Numbered from the stretch's first letter, positions 1 through 10,225 are shown. The stretch is DNA of 64,000 nucleotides from Achromobacter piechaudii NBRC 102461 (GCF_001571245.1 NZ_BCTK01000006.1:558001-622000); one strand, 5' to 3'. Translations and numbers: made by a program. Notes: generated by a model not told the origin, from the sequence alone.

Positions 1-953
1 CAGCCGATGCGCATGTCGCGGGCGCGTTGCGCCAGCGCGGCGACAAAACGTTCGTAGATGGGGCGTTCGACGTAGACGCGTTCGGTGCACAGGCAGACTT
101 GTCCGCAGTTGGCGAAGACCGAGCGCGTGACGCCATCGACCGCCGCGTCGAAGTCGGCGTCGGCAAAGACCAGCGCCGCGTTCTTGCCGCCCAGTTCGAA
201 TGACACGGGCTTCACGCCCGGCGCCACGGCGCGCATGATGGCCGAGCCGGTGGCGGACTCGCCGGTGAAGGTGATGCCGTCGATGTCGGGATGCGTCGTC
301 ATGAATTCGCCTGCCGAGCCGGGCCCGAAGCCGTGCGTCAGGTTCAGCACGCCTGGGGGCAGCCCGGCCTGGTCGGCCACTTCGGCCAACAGCGTGGCCG
401 TGCTGGGCGTGACCTCGGACGGCTTCATGATGACCGTGTTGCCAAACGCCAGCGCGGGCGCGACCTTCCAGGTCAAGAGCAGCAGCGGCAGGTTCCAGGG
501 CGAGATCACGCCGACCACGCCAAGCGGCTTGCGGTAGGCGTAGTTCAGCGCCTGCCGTCCGTCGGGCGTATCGGTCATGTAGCTTTCCATGTCCAGCGTG
601 CGCGCCAATTCCGCGAAGGCGCGAAAGTTGGCTGCGCCTCGGGGGATATCGATGTTCTTGGCCCACTCGACGGGCTTGCCGGTGTCGCCGATCTCGGCTT
701 GCAGGAAGTCGTCGAAGCGGCGCGTGATGCCGTCGGCCAAAGCCAGCAGGTGATCGGTGCGCGCCGCCACCGATAAGGCGGCCCAGGCGGGCAATGCGCG
801 ATGCGCGGCGGCGACGGCGCGGTTGACCTGATCCTGACTGGCCTCGTGCACCTGCGCAATCAGTTGCCCGTCCACCGGGCTGAGTTTATTGAACGTGGAC
901 GCGCCGTCTTCAAAGCGGCCGTCTATGTAGTTGCGCAGCTGGCGGATCGTCAC
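1..953 (-). CDS. Aldehyde dehydrogenase, N-terminal part (cut by window start)
   Basis: NAD(P)-dependent aldehyde dehydrogenase that would oxidise an aldehyde to a carboxylate in the cytoplasm. The visible ~317 residues hold the family landmarks in order: the SPWNLP cofactor-binding segment, the MKPSE motif, FTGES, the general-base glutamate in FELGGK and the catalytic cysteine in GQVC. The N-terminus (RNYIDGRFEDG) resembles the 2-hydroxymuconic/betaine semialdehyde dehydrogenase branch, but the substrate cannot be fixed. I chose a GTG start at 953 because AAGG lies about 9 nt upstream; an in-frame TTG at 959 is possible. The C-terminal third lies outside the window. It is transcribed away from a MarR gene and shares a palindromic promoter region with it, so repression by that MarR is a reasonable inference. 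Confidence 0.9.
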   Translation of the reverse strand, partial: MTIRQLRNYIDGRFEDGASTFNKLSPVDGQLIAQVHEASQDQVNRAVAAAHRALPAWAALSVAARTDHLLALADGITRRFDDFLQAEIGDTGKPVEWAKNIDIPRGAANFRAFAELARTLDMESYMTDTPDGRQALNYAYRKPLGVVGVISPWNLPLLLLTWKVAPALAFGNTVIMKPSEVTPSTATLLAEVADQAGLPPGVLNLTHGFGPGSAGEFMTTHPDIDGITFTGESATGSAIMRAVAPGVKPVSFELGGKNAALVFADADFDAAVDGVTRSVFANCGQVCLCTERVYVERPIYERFVAALAQRARDMRIG

Positions 954-1010
954 GATCAAGGCCCTTGTGTGGTTTCGGGCCGTGGCGGCGGACCCGTCGA
1001 TGGGTATTAG

Positions 1011-1024
1011 GTACGTATACGTAC
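1011..1024. promoter_or_regulatory. Perfect 14-bp palindrome between divergent genes, candidate MarR operator
   Basis: GTACGTATACGTAC is its own reverse complement and sits between the aldehyde dehydrogenase start (953, minus) and the MarR start (1115, plus), in an AT-rich patch. MarR proteins bind such short palindromes and usually control the divergent gene and themselves. Operator function is inferred. Confidence 0.55.
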
Positions 1025-1114
1025 TATATTGCGGATCATAGGCAGCGGCGCGATCCAAGTCAATGCACGTTTCCCGCAGCCTACAATCGGCACGCGCAAC
1101 CCCTTGGACGCCAG

Positions 1115-1591
1115 ATGACCTCCACCGCCCGACCCGCCGCGCCCCGCGCCCTGAAAAATTTCGATCTGACGCAAGTCGCCTCGCACCTGCTGCGGCGCGC
1201 CCACTTCCGCGCGGAGGCCTTGTTTGCAGAGGCCATTCCAGATGAAGATCTGACGCCTCGGCAGAAGGCCCTGCTGATCACCGTGTACCAGCACCCCGGT
1301 GCGACGCAGAACCGCATCGCGGAACTGATCGCGTTGGATCGCAATTCCTTTGCTGAAATGATCGCGCGCATGACCGCGAAGGGTTACGTGCGGCGCACAC
1401 GCTCCGCGCAGGACGGACGCGCTTATGCACTGGAGATCACGGATGCGGGGGTGGCGTTATTGGCGCGCGTCCTGCCTAAGGATGCGCAGGTCGAAGCGCA
1501 GGTGCTGGCGCCGATTCCTGAGGAACTTCGGCCCGTGTTCCTGAAATGTCTGCGCTTGATGGCAGGATTGGAGCCGCAGGACGAAGCGTGA
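1115..1591 (+). CDS. MarR family transcriptional regulator
   Basis: A 158-residue winged-helix regulator of normal MarR length. The DNA-binding part runs from about residue 45 to 110: LTPRQKALLITVYQHPGATQNRIAELIALDRNSFAEMIARM, followed by a wing with the typical RTRSAQDGRAYALEITDAG signature. The ATG at 1115 is preferred over upstream in-frame starts because the extra residues are basic and unlike the family and would run through the palindrome at 1011-1024. It is divergent from the aldehyde dehydrogenase gene and probably represses it until an aromatic or other small ligand binds. It resembles regulators of aromatic or nicotinate catabolism in this bacterial group, but the ligand is not evident. 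Confidence 0.88.
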   Translation: MTSTARPAAPRALKNFDLTQVASHLLRRAHFRAEALFAEAIPDEDLTPRQKALLITVYQHPGATQNRIAELIALDRNSFAEMIARMTAKGYVRRTRSAQDGRAYALEITDAGVALLARVLPKDAQVEAQVLAPIPEELRPVFLKCLRLMAGLEPQDEA

Positions 1592-1598
1592 TGCGCGC

Positions 1599-2552
1599 TC
1601 AGTTGCCAGTGGAGGGCGCAGGCGAGTCGGTGGGGGTTGGCTTGGTTGCGCTGCCGAAACGCAGCGCGAATTGCCGGGTGAACACCGCGCCAAAGAAGAA
1701 GATCTGCGCGGAATAGTAGATCCACAGCAGTAGCGCGATGAGCGATCCGGCCGCGCCATAGGCGGACACCGCGGCGCCCCGGCTCAGATACAGGCCGATG
1801 CCCCACTTGCCCACCAGGAACAAGGCGGCGGTCACGATGGCGCCAGGTATCACGTCCGGCCACGAGATCTTGGCGCTGGGCAACAGCTTGAAGATCACCG
1901 CGAAAAGCGCCACCACGACGGAAAAAGAAAACAGCGTCGACAGCCAATCGGCCACGGTCGCGAAGGTGGATGCCATCCACAGGTCGCCGTACAGCTTTTG
2001 CGCCGCGCCCAGCGCGGCGTTCACGGTCAGCGACACCAGCAGGAACAGCGCAAGCACCAGCACCAGTCCGAACGACAGCATGCGGCTGCGCACCATGCCC
2101 TGGATGCCGCCCTTCTGGTTGGCGGACACTTCCCACAAATCGTCCAGGCTGGCTTTCAGTTCGGCAAACGCGGTGGTGGCGCTGAAGATCAGCACAAAAA
2201 TGGAGATCAACGCGGCGATCCAGCCGCCTCCCGATTCATGGGCGCTGGCCAACACGGTTTGGATCACTTCCGCGCCGCGTTCGCCGGTCAGGCTGCGCAT
2301 CTGCTCGAACAGCTCGGACCGCACGGCGTCTTCGCCATAGAACGCGCCGGCCACCGCGATCACCAGGATCAGCATCGGCGCCAGCGAAAACACCATGTAA
2401 AGCGCCAGCGCGGCGCCTTTGCTGGAGGCACGGTGACTCGACCACTGATTGGCGGAGTCCATCAACAGCCCGCCGATCTCGGACGGACGCAAGGCTCGCA
2501 GGCTCTTGGGTAGGCGCATGGGGCTGCTCGGCTTGGGCGGAGGAAACTTCAT
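1599..2552 (-). CDS. YihY/virulence factor BrkB family membrane protein
   Basis: Inner-membrane protein of about 317 residues with six hydrophobic segments. It shows the family signature near the first helix (ASSKGAALALYMVFSLAPMLILVIAV) and the later FGAVFTRQFALRFG stretch. BrkB/YihY proteins are widely conserved; a transport role has been proposed but the biochemical function is unsettled. The ATG at 2552 is taken as start; an internal ATG at 2519 is an alternative, and longer upstream frames read into the groL terminator region and are unlikely. It converges with the MarR gene, leaving only a few bases between the stop codons. Confidence 0.85.
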   Translation of the reverse strand: MKFPPPKPSSPMRLPKSLRALRPSEIGGLLMDSANQWSSHRASSKGAALALYMVFSLAPMLILVIAVAGAFYGEDAVRSELFEQMRSLTGERGAEVIQTVLASAHESGGGWIAALISIFVLIFSATTAFAELKASLDDLWEVSANQKGGIQGMVRSRMLSFGLVLVLALFLLVSLTVNAALGAAQKLYGDLWMASTFATVADWLSTLFSFSVVVALFAVIFKLLPSAKISWPDVIPGAIVTAALFLVGKWGIGLYLSRGAAVSAYGAAGSLIALLLWIYYSAQIFFFGAVFTRQFALRFGSATKPTPTDSPAPSTGN

Positions 2553-2690
2553 TGTAGGGACGCATGCGCCGCAGCGAAACCGCAAGTTTGTGCGTAAACG
2601 TGATCGCGCCGGGGGGCATTCGGGCGGGTTGGAAACAACAGGCAAACATTGCGGCCGCTCAGACGCAATGCGTTCAGCGCGCACAAAAAG

Positions 2691-2723
2691 AAAAACCTCC
2701 GGGGCGAAGGTCCGGAGGTTTTT
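2691..2723 (-). terminator. Intrinsic terminator downstream of groL
   Basis: A perfect 12-bp inverted repeat (AAAAACCTCCGG and CCGGAGGTTTTT) with a 9-nt loop. The GC core flanked by A and T runs makes it work in both orientations. It lies about 55 nt after the groL stop and ends the groESL transcript; read the other way it would insulate groL from the BrkB side. Confidence 0.92.
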
Positions 2724-2778
2724 CGGATACTGCATTCCCCGGCTTGACGCCGGGGAGGCCGTGCAAGGAAAGCGGGAC

Positions 2779-4422
<1,644 letters not shown>

Positions 4423-4456
4423 TTAGCTTCCTTCGAAAATTCGTTTGAGGCGGGGT

Positions 4457-4744
4457 TTACTGGACCACGGCGAGGATTTCGTCCTCGCGGATGACGAGCA
4501 GTTCTTCGCCATCAACCTTCACGGACTGGCCGGCGTACTTGCCGAACAGAACCTTGTCGCCAGCCTTCAGGTCGACCGGCAGAATCTTGCCGTCTTCGGT
4601 CTTCTTGCCGGGGCCGACGGCCACGACTTCGCCTTGATCAGGCTTTTCTGCGGCGCTGTCGGGGATGACGATGCCCGAGGCAGTCTTGCGCTCGTTTTCG
4701 AGGCGTTTGACGATCACGCGATCGCCCAGGGGACGCAAGGCCAT
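4457..4744 (-). CDS. groS: Co-chaperonin GroES (10 kDa)
   Basis: A 95-residue co-chaperonin that forms the heptameric lid on GroEL. The sequence is canonical: [19 protein letters not shown], the mobile loop around [24 protein letters not shown], and a C-terminus DEILAVVQ. A Shine-Dalgarno AGGAG precedes the ATG. It is the first gene of the groESL operon and is preceded by CIRCE and a promoter with sigma-70-like and possible sigma-32-like elements, so heat-shock and HrcA control are expected. Confidence 0.99.
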   Translation of the reverse strand: MALRPLGDRVIVKRLENERKTASGIVIPDSAAEKPDQGEVVAVGPGKKTEDGKILPVDLKAGDKVLFGKYAGQSVKVDGEELLVIREDEILAVVQ

Positions 4745-4801
4745 GAGGAACTCCTGTTTACTTGATTGAAAGTGAATGATCGGTTAGCCCCGGGAGGGCT
4801 G

Positions 4802-4828
4802 TTAGCACTCACCGGTGTCGAGTGCTAA
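4802..4828 (-). promoter_or_regulatory. CIRCE element (HrcA operator)
   Basis: TTAGCACTC, nine spacer bases, then GAGTGCTAA: a perfect match to the CIRCE consensus. It abuts the -10 hexamer of the groESL promoter, so bound HrcA would block initiation or clearance. The hrcA gene itself is not in the window. Confidence 0.96.
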
Positions 4829-4855
4829 TTATAGGGATGATGTTCTGAGGTTCAA
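4828..4855 (-). promoter_or_regulatory. groESL promoter, sigma-70-like with possible overlapping sigma-32 elements
   Basis: On the minus strand, TTGAAC (4855-4850) and a perfect TATAAT (4833-4828) are 16 bp apart. The same bases also give CTTGAA followed about 14 bp later by CCCTATAA, which resembles the sigma-32 pattern CTTGAA / CCCCATNT. The sigma-70 assignment is strong; the sigma-32 reading is inference. Confidence 0.8.
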
Positions 4856-4974
4856 GGGGGGGAGGGGCGGGTGTTACATATTGGCTTGCCAGGGTCGACA
4901 GCCACTTCACTCGGGATTTGCTTGTTGTCGAAGTTCATTCAATTTGAGATTTGGTTCATTGAACGCGCCAAATT

Positions 4975-4993
4975 GATTGTGATTCTCATTTGC
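4975..4993. promoter_or_regulatory. Fur box upstream of the first ECF sigma gene
   Basis: GATTGTGATTCTCATTTGC matches 13 of 19 positions of the Fur consensus (three GATAAT-type hexamers). It lies just ahead of the likely start of the FecI-like gene, which is the usual arrangement: Fe-Fur represses the sigma factor when iron is sufficient. Confidence 0.75.
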
Positions 4994-5014
4994 ACGTATA
5001 CTCGCCGCCGTCCG

Positions 5015-5557
5015 GTGACACGCACCGGCTTCGAAGGCAAAGCCGCCGTGGTTGTCCGCTATTACCGAGAACTGCTCAAGTTTCTGCACCGGTCCGTTAA
5101 CGACAGCGATGTCGCGGCGGATCTGGCTCAGGAAAGCGTTGCGCGTGTCTTGGCGGTGCAGCAGTCCGGCCAGGCTGTCGCAGAGCCGCGCGCCTTGTTG
5201 TATCGCACCGCGCGCAATCTCGTGATCGACCAGCATCGCCGTGACAATGTGCGCGGCCAGTCCGTTGCGCTGGACGACGAGTCGGCGGTGCAGCCCTACC
5301 TGACCGCCCCGCAGGCGCACGAGCCCGAGACGGCCGCCATATCCACGCAGCACACGCAGGCGTTGTTGAACGTCATCGGAGCCTTGCCTCTGCGCTGCCG
5401 CGAAGCCTTCATCCTGCATAAATTCGATGGCCTGCCGCAAGCCGAGGTTGCGCGCCAGATGGGTATTTCGCTGACCATGGTCGAACGCCACATCAAGACC
5501 GCGCTGCTGGCGTGCCGCCGCTGCCAAGACGGTGATGGCGCGAAGGAGGCGCGATGA
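5015..5557 (+). CDS. FecI-like ECF sigma factor, iron-siderophore system 1
   Basis: Extracytoplasmic-function sigma factor of about 180 residues. Region 2 is visible in VVRYYRELLKFLHRSVNDSDVAADLAQESVARVL with the RTARNLVIDQHRR segment, and region 4 in ALPLRCREAFILHKFDGLPQAEVARQMGISLTMVERHI. It should direct transcription of the receptor gene at 6705 when FecR relays a ferric-siderophore signal. The start is uncertain: longer in-frame starts run through the Fur box, so I take GTG at 5015; GTG at 5048 is also possible. Its stop overlaps the FecR start by 4 bp (ATGA), indicating translational coupling. Confidence 0.9.
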   Translation: MTRTGFEGKAAVVVRYYRELLKFLHRSVNDSDVAADLAQESVARVLAVQQSGQAVAEPRALLYRTARNLVIDQHRRDNVRGQSVALDDESAVQPYLTAPQAHEPETAAISTQHTQALLNVIGALPLRCREAFILHKFDGLPQAEVARQMGISLTMVERHIKTALLACRRCQDGDGAKEAR

Positions 5558-6618
5558 CGCTCGCTCCCCATCCCGAACGCCCTGACCTGGACGCTGAAGC
5601 GCTCGACTGGTTCGTGCGTTGCGGCGACGCGCCGACTGCTGAATTGCAGGCTTGGCTGGATGCCGATCCCGCGCATCGGCAGGCCTATGCACGCTGGGCC
5701 GAAGACTGGGCACAGCTGGACCATCTGCCCCATGCCGGCATCGCCGCGCTGAAGCACGACCTGGCCGATCAGAAGCACCACGCCTCGCGCGTCAGTGCCA
5801 GCGCCAGTGCCAACGCCAGCGGCCGTGCCTCATGGTGGACGGCGCTGCGCCGCTGGCCGCCGCAGGCAGCGCTGGCCAGCCTCGTGATCGCGGCGGGCGC
5901 CGCCTATCTGGCGTGGGCCCAATGGCATACGGCACCCGCGCTCTATGCCGAAACCTTTGTCACGGGCCGCGGCGAACAGCGCGACGTAACCTTGCCCGAC
6001 GGCAGCCTGCTGCGTCTGGACACAGCAACACGCGTCGAAGTCACGCTGTACGAAAAACGCCGCGTCGTCAGCATCCCGGACGGCCAGGCCGTGTTTCAGG
6101 TGCAGGGCGATACGCGGCGCCCGTTCGACGTGCTGGCCGGCCCCTTGAAGATCACCGTCGTCGGCACCCGGTTCTCGGTGCGGCACACCACCGGTGTGCC
6201 GGGCGATGACGGCGTGCGCGTGGCCGTGGACGAGGGCCGCGTCAACGTAGCGCGTGCCGACGGCTGGCGCGGCTGGTTCAGCGCACCTGAAACGCTGACG
6301 CCGGGCCAGCAACTGCGCGCGGATGCAGCGGGTGACATGTCGCCCGTAACCGCCGTGGCGCCGGCCGGTATCGCCCCATGGCGCGACGGCATGGTCTCGT
6401 TTGACAACACCCCGCTCAGCCAGGCCCTGGCGGAATTCGAACGTTATGGTGCAACCGGCTTGCGCGTGCGCAGCCCGGCCGTCGGCGCCCTGCGGCTGAC
6501 CGGCACATTCGACCCACGCAACCTCACCCACTTCAAACGCAGCCTGCCCAAGGTGCTGCCCGTGCAGTTGCTGCCGCAAGCCGGCATCACCGAGATCGCT
6601 GCGCTGCCCGCGCCATAA
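5554..6618 (+). CDS. FecR-family anti-sigma factor / signal transducer, system 1
   Basis: Single-pass inner-membrane regulator of 354 residues. The N-terminal cytoplasmic DUF4880 domain (LDAEALDWFVRCGDAPTAELQAWLDADPAHRQAYARW) binds the sigma factor. A membrane helix follows around residues 104-122, then a periplasmic FecR domain beginning TGRGEQRDVTLPDGSLLRLD, and a C-terminal STN-like segment (VSFDNTPLSQALAEFERYG) that would contact the receptor's signalling domain. It is translationally coupled to the sigma gene upstream, and the receptor gene follows after 86 nt. Confidence 0.92.
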   Translation: MTLAPHPERPDLDAEALDWFVRCGDAPTAELQAWLDADPAHRQAYARWAEDWAQLDHLPHAGIAALKHDLADQKHHASRVSASASANASGRASWWTALRRWPPQAALASLVIAAGAAYLAWAQWHTAPALYAETFVTGRGEQRDVTLPDGSLLRLDTATRVEVTLYEKRRVVSIPDGQAVFQVQGDTRRPFDVLAGPLKITVVGTRFSVRHTTGVPGDDGVRVAVDEGRVNVARADGWRGWFSAPETLTPGQQLRADAAGDMSPVTAVAPAGIAPWRDGMVSFDNTPLSQALAEFERYGATGLRVRSPAVGALRLTGTFDPRNLTHFKRSLPKVLPVQLLPQAGITEIAALPAP

Positions 6619-6665
6619 AAACTTCTGAAAGCCAGGTTGGGTTGCGCGTCCCTCGTGCGTCTACT

Positions 6666-6680
6666 TGAGAAGGATTCTTA
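6666..6680. promoter_or_regulatory. Possible Fur-like site before receptor 1
   Basis: TGAGAAGGATTCTTA agrees with the 7-1-7 Fur motif TGATAATNATTATCA at 10 of 14 informative positions. It lies 25 nt ahead of the receptor ATG. It could instead be part of the ECF-dependent promoter. Confidence 0.4.
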
Positions 6681-6704
6681 ATCTTCCTATCAGGAGACCA
6701 CTGC

Positions 6705-9110
6705 ATGTCCCGCTTTTGCATCCGGCCCGCCCACTTGGCCGTCAGCCTCGCCCTGCTGTTTGGCGCGGCATCGGCCCAGGCGCAACCCACGGCGACTGTC
6801 GAAATCAGCATTCCGGCGCAACCGCTTGCCCAGGCGCTGGACGCGTTGGCGCGGCAAGCCAAGCTGGAACTGATGGTGCAACCCACGTTGATCGCCGACA
6901 AGAACGCGCCGGCGCTGCGTGGCCGCTACACCGCAACAGCGGCGTTTGAGCGTCTGCTTGCTGGTTCCGGCCTGATCGCAGAATTTGACGGCGGCTCGGT
7001 CACCATCCGGCCTGTGCCGCGCGGCGATGTCACGCTGGATCCCGTGCTGGTCACGGGCCTGACGCCGTTCAGCGCCACCACCGAAGGCACGGAGTCGTAC
7101 ACGTCGCCCGTCACCACCATCGGCAAAGGCACGCAATCGCTGCGCGACATCCCCCAGGCGATCAGCGTGGTGACGCGTGAGCGCATGGACGAACAAGGCA
7201 TGACGTCGATCTACGACGCGCTGGCCAACACCACCGGCATCACCTTGCAGCAAAGCCCCCAACTCGGTAAATACGTTTACTCGCGCGGCTTTCGCAACAC
7301 CTGGTACCAGTACGACGGCGTGCCGCTGGAACGCGGCATGTATGGCCGGGCCAGCAACTACACGGGCGGCACCGCCATCTACGACCGCGTCGAAGTGTTG
7401 CGCGGCGCGTCCGGCCTGCTGCAAGGTGGCGGCGAGCCCAGCGGCGCCGTCAACTTCGTGCGCAAACGCGCGCTGGCCGAACCCGGGTTCAGTGTCACCG
7501 CTACCGCCGGCATGTGGGACCGCGTTGGCACCCAGTTGGACGGCGGCGGCGCGCTGAACGAAGCCGGCACCTTGCGCGGCCGCGCCTTCATGGATGTGGA
7601 AAAGGCCGGCTCGTTCATCGACCACGTCAAGAACACCAATCAGACCTACTACGGCACGCTGGAATACGACCTGACGCCGCAAACGCAGGTGAGCCTGGGC
7701 CTGAGCTATGAGATCGCCGATGGCACGCCGAACGTGCGCGGCATTCCTTCGTACAGCGATGGCAAAAAGCTGGACGTGGTGCGCTCGTTTTCGATGGAAC
7801 CCGGCTGGAACCGCCGCCACTCCACCACGCAGACGACCTACTTCGACCTGACCCACCGCTTCAACGACAACTGGCAGGCCAAGGTCACGGCCGTCAACAT
7901 GCGCGAACGGCTGAACATGAAGTTCGCCAGCTCGGTTGCCGAACTGGACCCCGTCAACAACTTCGGCTCGTTATCGGCCGAATCCACCCGCAACGACATC
8001 AAGATCGGCGGCATCGACGCCAACCTGATCGGCAAGATCGACGCCTTCGGCTTGCAGCATGAACTGGTGGTGGGCGCCAACTACGCGCGCAACAAGATCT
8101 CTACCGACTACGGCAGCAAGTCCGGCTATTACGTGGGTGATATTTTCAATATCGGCCAGCTGCGTGAACCCAGCCAGCAGGAACTGGACGACGCGTATCT
8201 GGAACACCGCGACGGCAAGAGCGAGCAATACGGCGTCTATACCGCCGCGCGCATGCAGTTGGCGCAGCCCTTGAAACTGGTCCTGGGCGGCCGCATGAGC
8301 TGGTACGACATTGTCTGGGACACGCACACCACCGGCAGCTACACAGACGACTCCATCTACAAGCAACGCGTGTCGGCGGAATTCACGCCGTACGCCGGGT
8401 TGATCTTCGACCTGTCGCGGGAATGGTCGCTTTACGCCAGCTACGCCGACATCTTCAAACCGCAAAGCGAGCGCGACAAAGGCGGCAACCAGTTAAAGCC
8501 GGTGCTGGGTTCCAACTATGAAATCGGACTGAAGGGCGAACTGCTTGATGGCCGCGTCAACACGACCATTGCGCTCTTTCGTATCGACCAGAAGAACCGC
8601 GCGCAGACCGACTACAGCAGCGACCCCGTATGCGACATGGGCTGGTATTGCTACATGGCCTCGGGCAAGGTGCGCAGCCAGGGCCTGGACGCTGAAATCA
8701 GCGGCGAGATCCTGACCGGCTGGAACCTGTTCGCAGGCTACACCTACAACACCACCAAGTATCTGCAAGACGAGTCCAGCCAGGGCCAGCCGCTTAATCG
8801 CTTCACGCCCAAGCACATGCTGCGGCTGTGGAGCACCTATCGCCTGCCGGGCGAATGGAACCGCTACACGCTGGGCGGTGGCGTTAACGCCGAAAGCGGC
8901 AGCTACGACACCGGGTCCGTGCGAATCGACAACCCGGGACGTGCGGTGTGGAGCGCATTCGCCCGATACCGCATCGACAAGAACTGGGCGGCGTCGGTCA
9001 ACGTGAACAACATTTTCGACAAGCGCTACTTCACCAATGTGGGTACCAATAACGGCGGCTTCTATGGAGACCCGCGCAACGTGATGTTGACGCTGCGCGG
9101 CACGTTCTAA
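6705..9110 (+). CDS. TonB-dependent ferric-siderophore receptor with STN signalling domain, system 1
   Basis: Outer-membrane receptor of 801 residues. A signal peptide ends near ASAQAQ (about residue 26). The STN domain that triggers surface signalling follows (VEISIPAQPLAQALDALARQAKLELMV...), then the plug domain (SLRDIPQAISVVTRERMDEQG, YDRVEVLRGASGLLQGGGEPSGAVNFVRK), then a beta-barrel ending in the typical aromatic terminus LTLRGTF. The RERMDEQG plug and GGGEPSGAVN motif are typical of FpvA/FoxA-type hydroxamate or mixed siderophore receptors; the ligand is unknown. It closes the sigma/FecR/receptor module, so autoinduction by its own ferric siderophore is expected. Confidence 0.95.
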   Translation: MSRFCIRPAHLAVSLALLFGAASAQAQPTATVEISIPAQPLAQALDALARQAKLELMVQPTLIADKNAPALRGRYTATAAFERLLAGSGLIAEFDGGSVTIRPVPRGDVTLDPVLVTGLTPFSATTEGTESYTSPVTTIGKGTQSLRDIPQAISVVTRERMDEQGMTSIYDALANTTGITLQQSPQLGKYVYSRGFRNTWYQYDGVPLERGMYGRASNYTGGTAIYDRVEVLRGASGLLQGGGEPSGAVNFVRKRALAEPGFSVTATAGMWDRVGTQLDGGGALNEAGTLRGRAFMDVEKAGSFIDHVKNTNQTYYGTLEYDLTPQTQVSLGLSYEIADGTPNVRGIPSYSDGKKLDVVRSFSMEPGWNRRHSTTQTTYFDLTHRFNDNWQAKVTAVNMRERLNMKFASSVAELDPVNNFGSLSAESTRNDIKIGGIDANLIGKIDAFGLQHELVVGANYARNKISTDYGSKSGYYVGDIFNIGQLREPSQQELDDAYLEHRDGKSEQYGVYTAARMQLAQPLKLVLGGRMSWYDIVWDTHTTGSYTDDSIYKQRVSAEFTPYAGLIFDLSREWSLYASYADIFKPQSERDKGGNQLKPVLGSNYEIGLKGELLDGRVNTTIALFRIDQKNRAQTDYSSDPVCDMGWYCYMASGKVRSQGLDAEISGEILTGWNLFAGYTYNTTKYLQDESSQGQPLNRFTPKHMLRLWSTYRLPGEWNRYTLGGGVNAESGSYDTGSVRIDNPGRAVWSAFARYRIDKNWAASVNVNNIFDKRYFTNVGTNNGGFYGDPRNVMLTLRGTF

Positions 9111-9150
9111 GGCGCCGGCGCCGATCGCATTCGCTGGAGAGCTTCACACC

Positions 9151-9545
9151 ATGGTCCGTCATCTGGACCTTGCCGTATCGGTGACCCTGGCAGGCAGCGC
9201 GGTTGCCGCCCCGTCGTTCAACTGCGCCAAAGCCTCCGCCCCGTTCGAAAAGTCGCGTTGCGGCAACTGGATGCTGGGCGACCAGCACGCCGTACGACGC
9301 CCTGCTTTCGGGCATGCGTTCGCGCCTGGCGTTTCTGAAAGCCATCAATCCGCAGCCCGCGCCGGGATTTGCCGGTAAATGGAAAAACCTGACAGGCGAA
9401 ATCGAGATCACCCAGGGCGCCGATGGCCAGTTGATGGTGGCGGGCAATGCCCCGGCCGTACACCGGCCGTTGGGGCTGCGACCTGAGCGGCCGCAACACT
9501 GGTCGAACGCCGCTCAACTTGGGATGTGCGACATGCAGGTTGCGA
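9151..9545 (+). pseudogene. Decayed DUF1311 (LprI-like) secreted protein gene
   Basis: Three reading frames together spell one protein. Frame A (from 9151) gives a signal peptide and SFNCAKASAPFEKSRCGN, the cysteine-rich start of DUF1311/LprI-like proteins. Frame B takes over near 9290 with YDALLSGMRSRLAFLKAINPQPAPGFAGKWKNLTGEIEIT. Frame C resumes near 9455 with YTGRWGCDLSGR. At least two frameshifts break the gene, so it should not make a full product. DUF1311 proteins include lysozyme-inhibitor-like periplasmic proteins. It sits between two iron-uptake modules with no evident link to them. Confidence 0.65.
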
Positions 9546-9659
9546 TCAAACATAGGTGTCAGCGCAGGGCCGGTTTGGCTTTCGCGCTCATCCATGCCAG
9601 CCGTGGTTCAACGCATCGGGGCAGCGATATAGGGATGTTGGCAGGGATGCTGGATGTAG

Positions 9660-9672
9660 AATGAGATACATT
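9660..9672. promoter_or_regulatory. Fur box upstream of sigma gene 2
   Basis: AATGAGATACATT matches the Fur core AATGATAATCATT at 10 of 13 positions and lies about 35 nt before the ATG of the second ECF sigma gene, the same arrangement as in system 1. Confidence 0.6.
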
Positions 9673-9706
9673 CCCATTAACAGTCCAGTTACCCGCTGCG
9701 CCGCAC

Positions 9707-10225
9707 ATGCTCCCGCGTTCCACGCTTTCATCGGACCCGCACCTTCTGGTCCGCATCTATACCGAAGACAGGCCATGGCTGCTCGGCCGCCTCTACACCC
9801 GGCTACGCAACATCGAAGATGCGGAGGACGTCGCGGGCGACACGTTCGTCCAGCTGATCCAGAACCCGATGCTCGCCTCCGCACGCGAGCCCCGCGCGCT
9901 CATCATCACCATCGCGAAGCGGCTGATCTGGAAACTGTGGCGCCGCCGGGAACTGGAAACCGCCTGGTTCGAAAGCCTGCTGGACAAGGGCGAGCAGTTC
10001 GCCCCGTCGCCGCAGGAGCAGCTCATCATTCTGCAGACGCTGCACCAGGTGGACCAGATGCTCGATGGCCTGTCCGCCAAGGCCCGCGCGGCCTTTCTAT
10101 ACAGCCAGCTCGACGGCCTGACGCACAAGGAGATCGCCGTCGCGTTGGGCGTATCGGTAAGCATGGTGCGGCAGTACATCTCGCAGGCGCTGCTGCGCTG
10201 CTATGCGCTGGCGGAGGCAACATGA
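9707..10225 (+). CDS. FecI-like ECF sigma factor, iron-siderophore system 2
   Basis: ECF sigma factor of 172 residues. Region 2 is LLGRLYTRLRNIEDAEDVAGDTFVQLI with ITIAKRLIWKLWRRRELE; region 4 is LSAKARAAFLYSQLDGLTHKEIAVALGVSVSMVRQYISQAL. It belongs to the iron-starvation (FecI) group judged by context and the DSD/EDV-type region 2.1. The ATG overlaps no upstream gene, and a Fur-like box precedes it. Its stop overlaps the FecR start by 4 bp. The probable target is the receptor gene at 11280. Confidence 0.93.
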   Translation: MLPRSTLSSDPHLLVRIYTEDRPWLLGRLYTRLRNIEDAEDVAGDTFVQLIQNPMLASAREPRALIITIAKRLIWKLWRRRELETAWFESLLDKGEQFAPSPQEQLIILQTLHQVDQMLDGLSAKARAAFLYSQLDGLTHKEIAVALGVSVSMVRQYISQALLRCYALAEAT

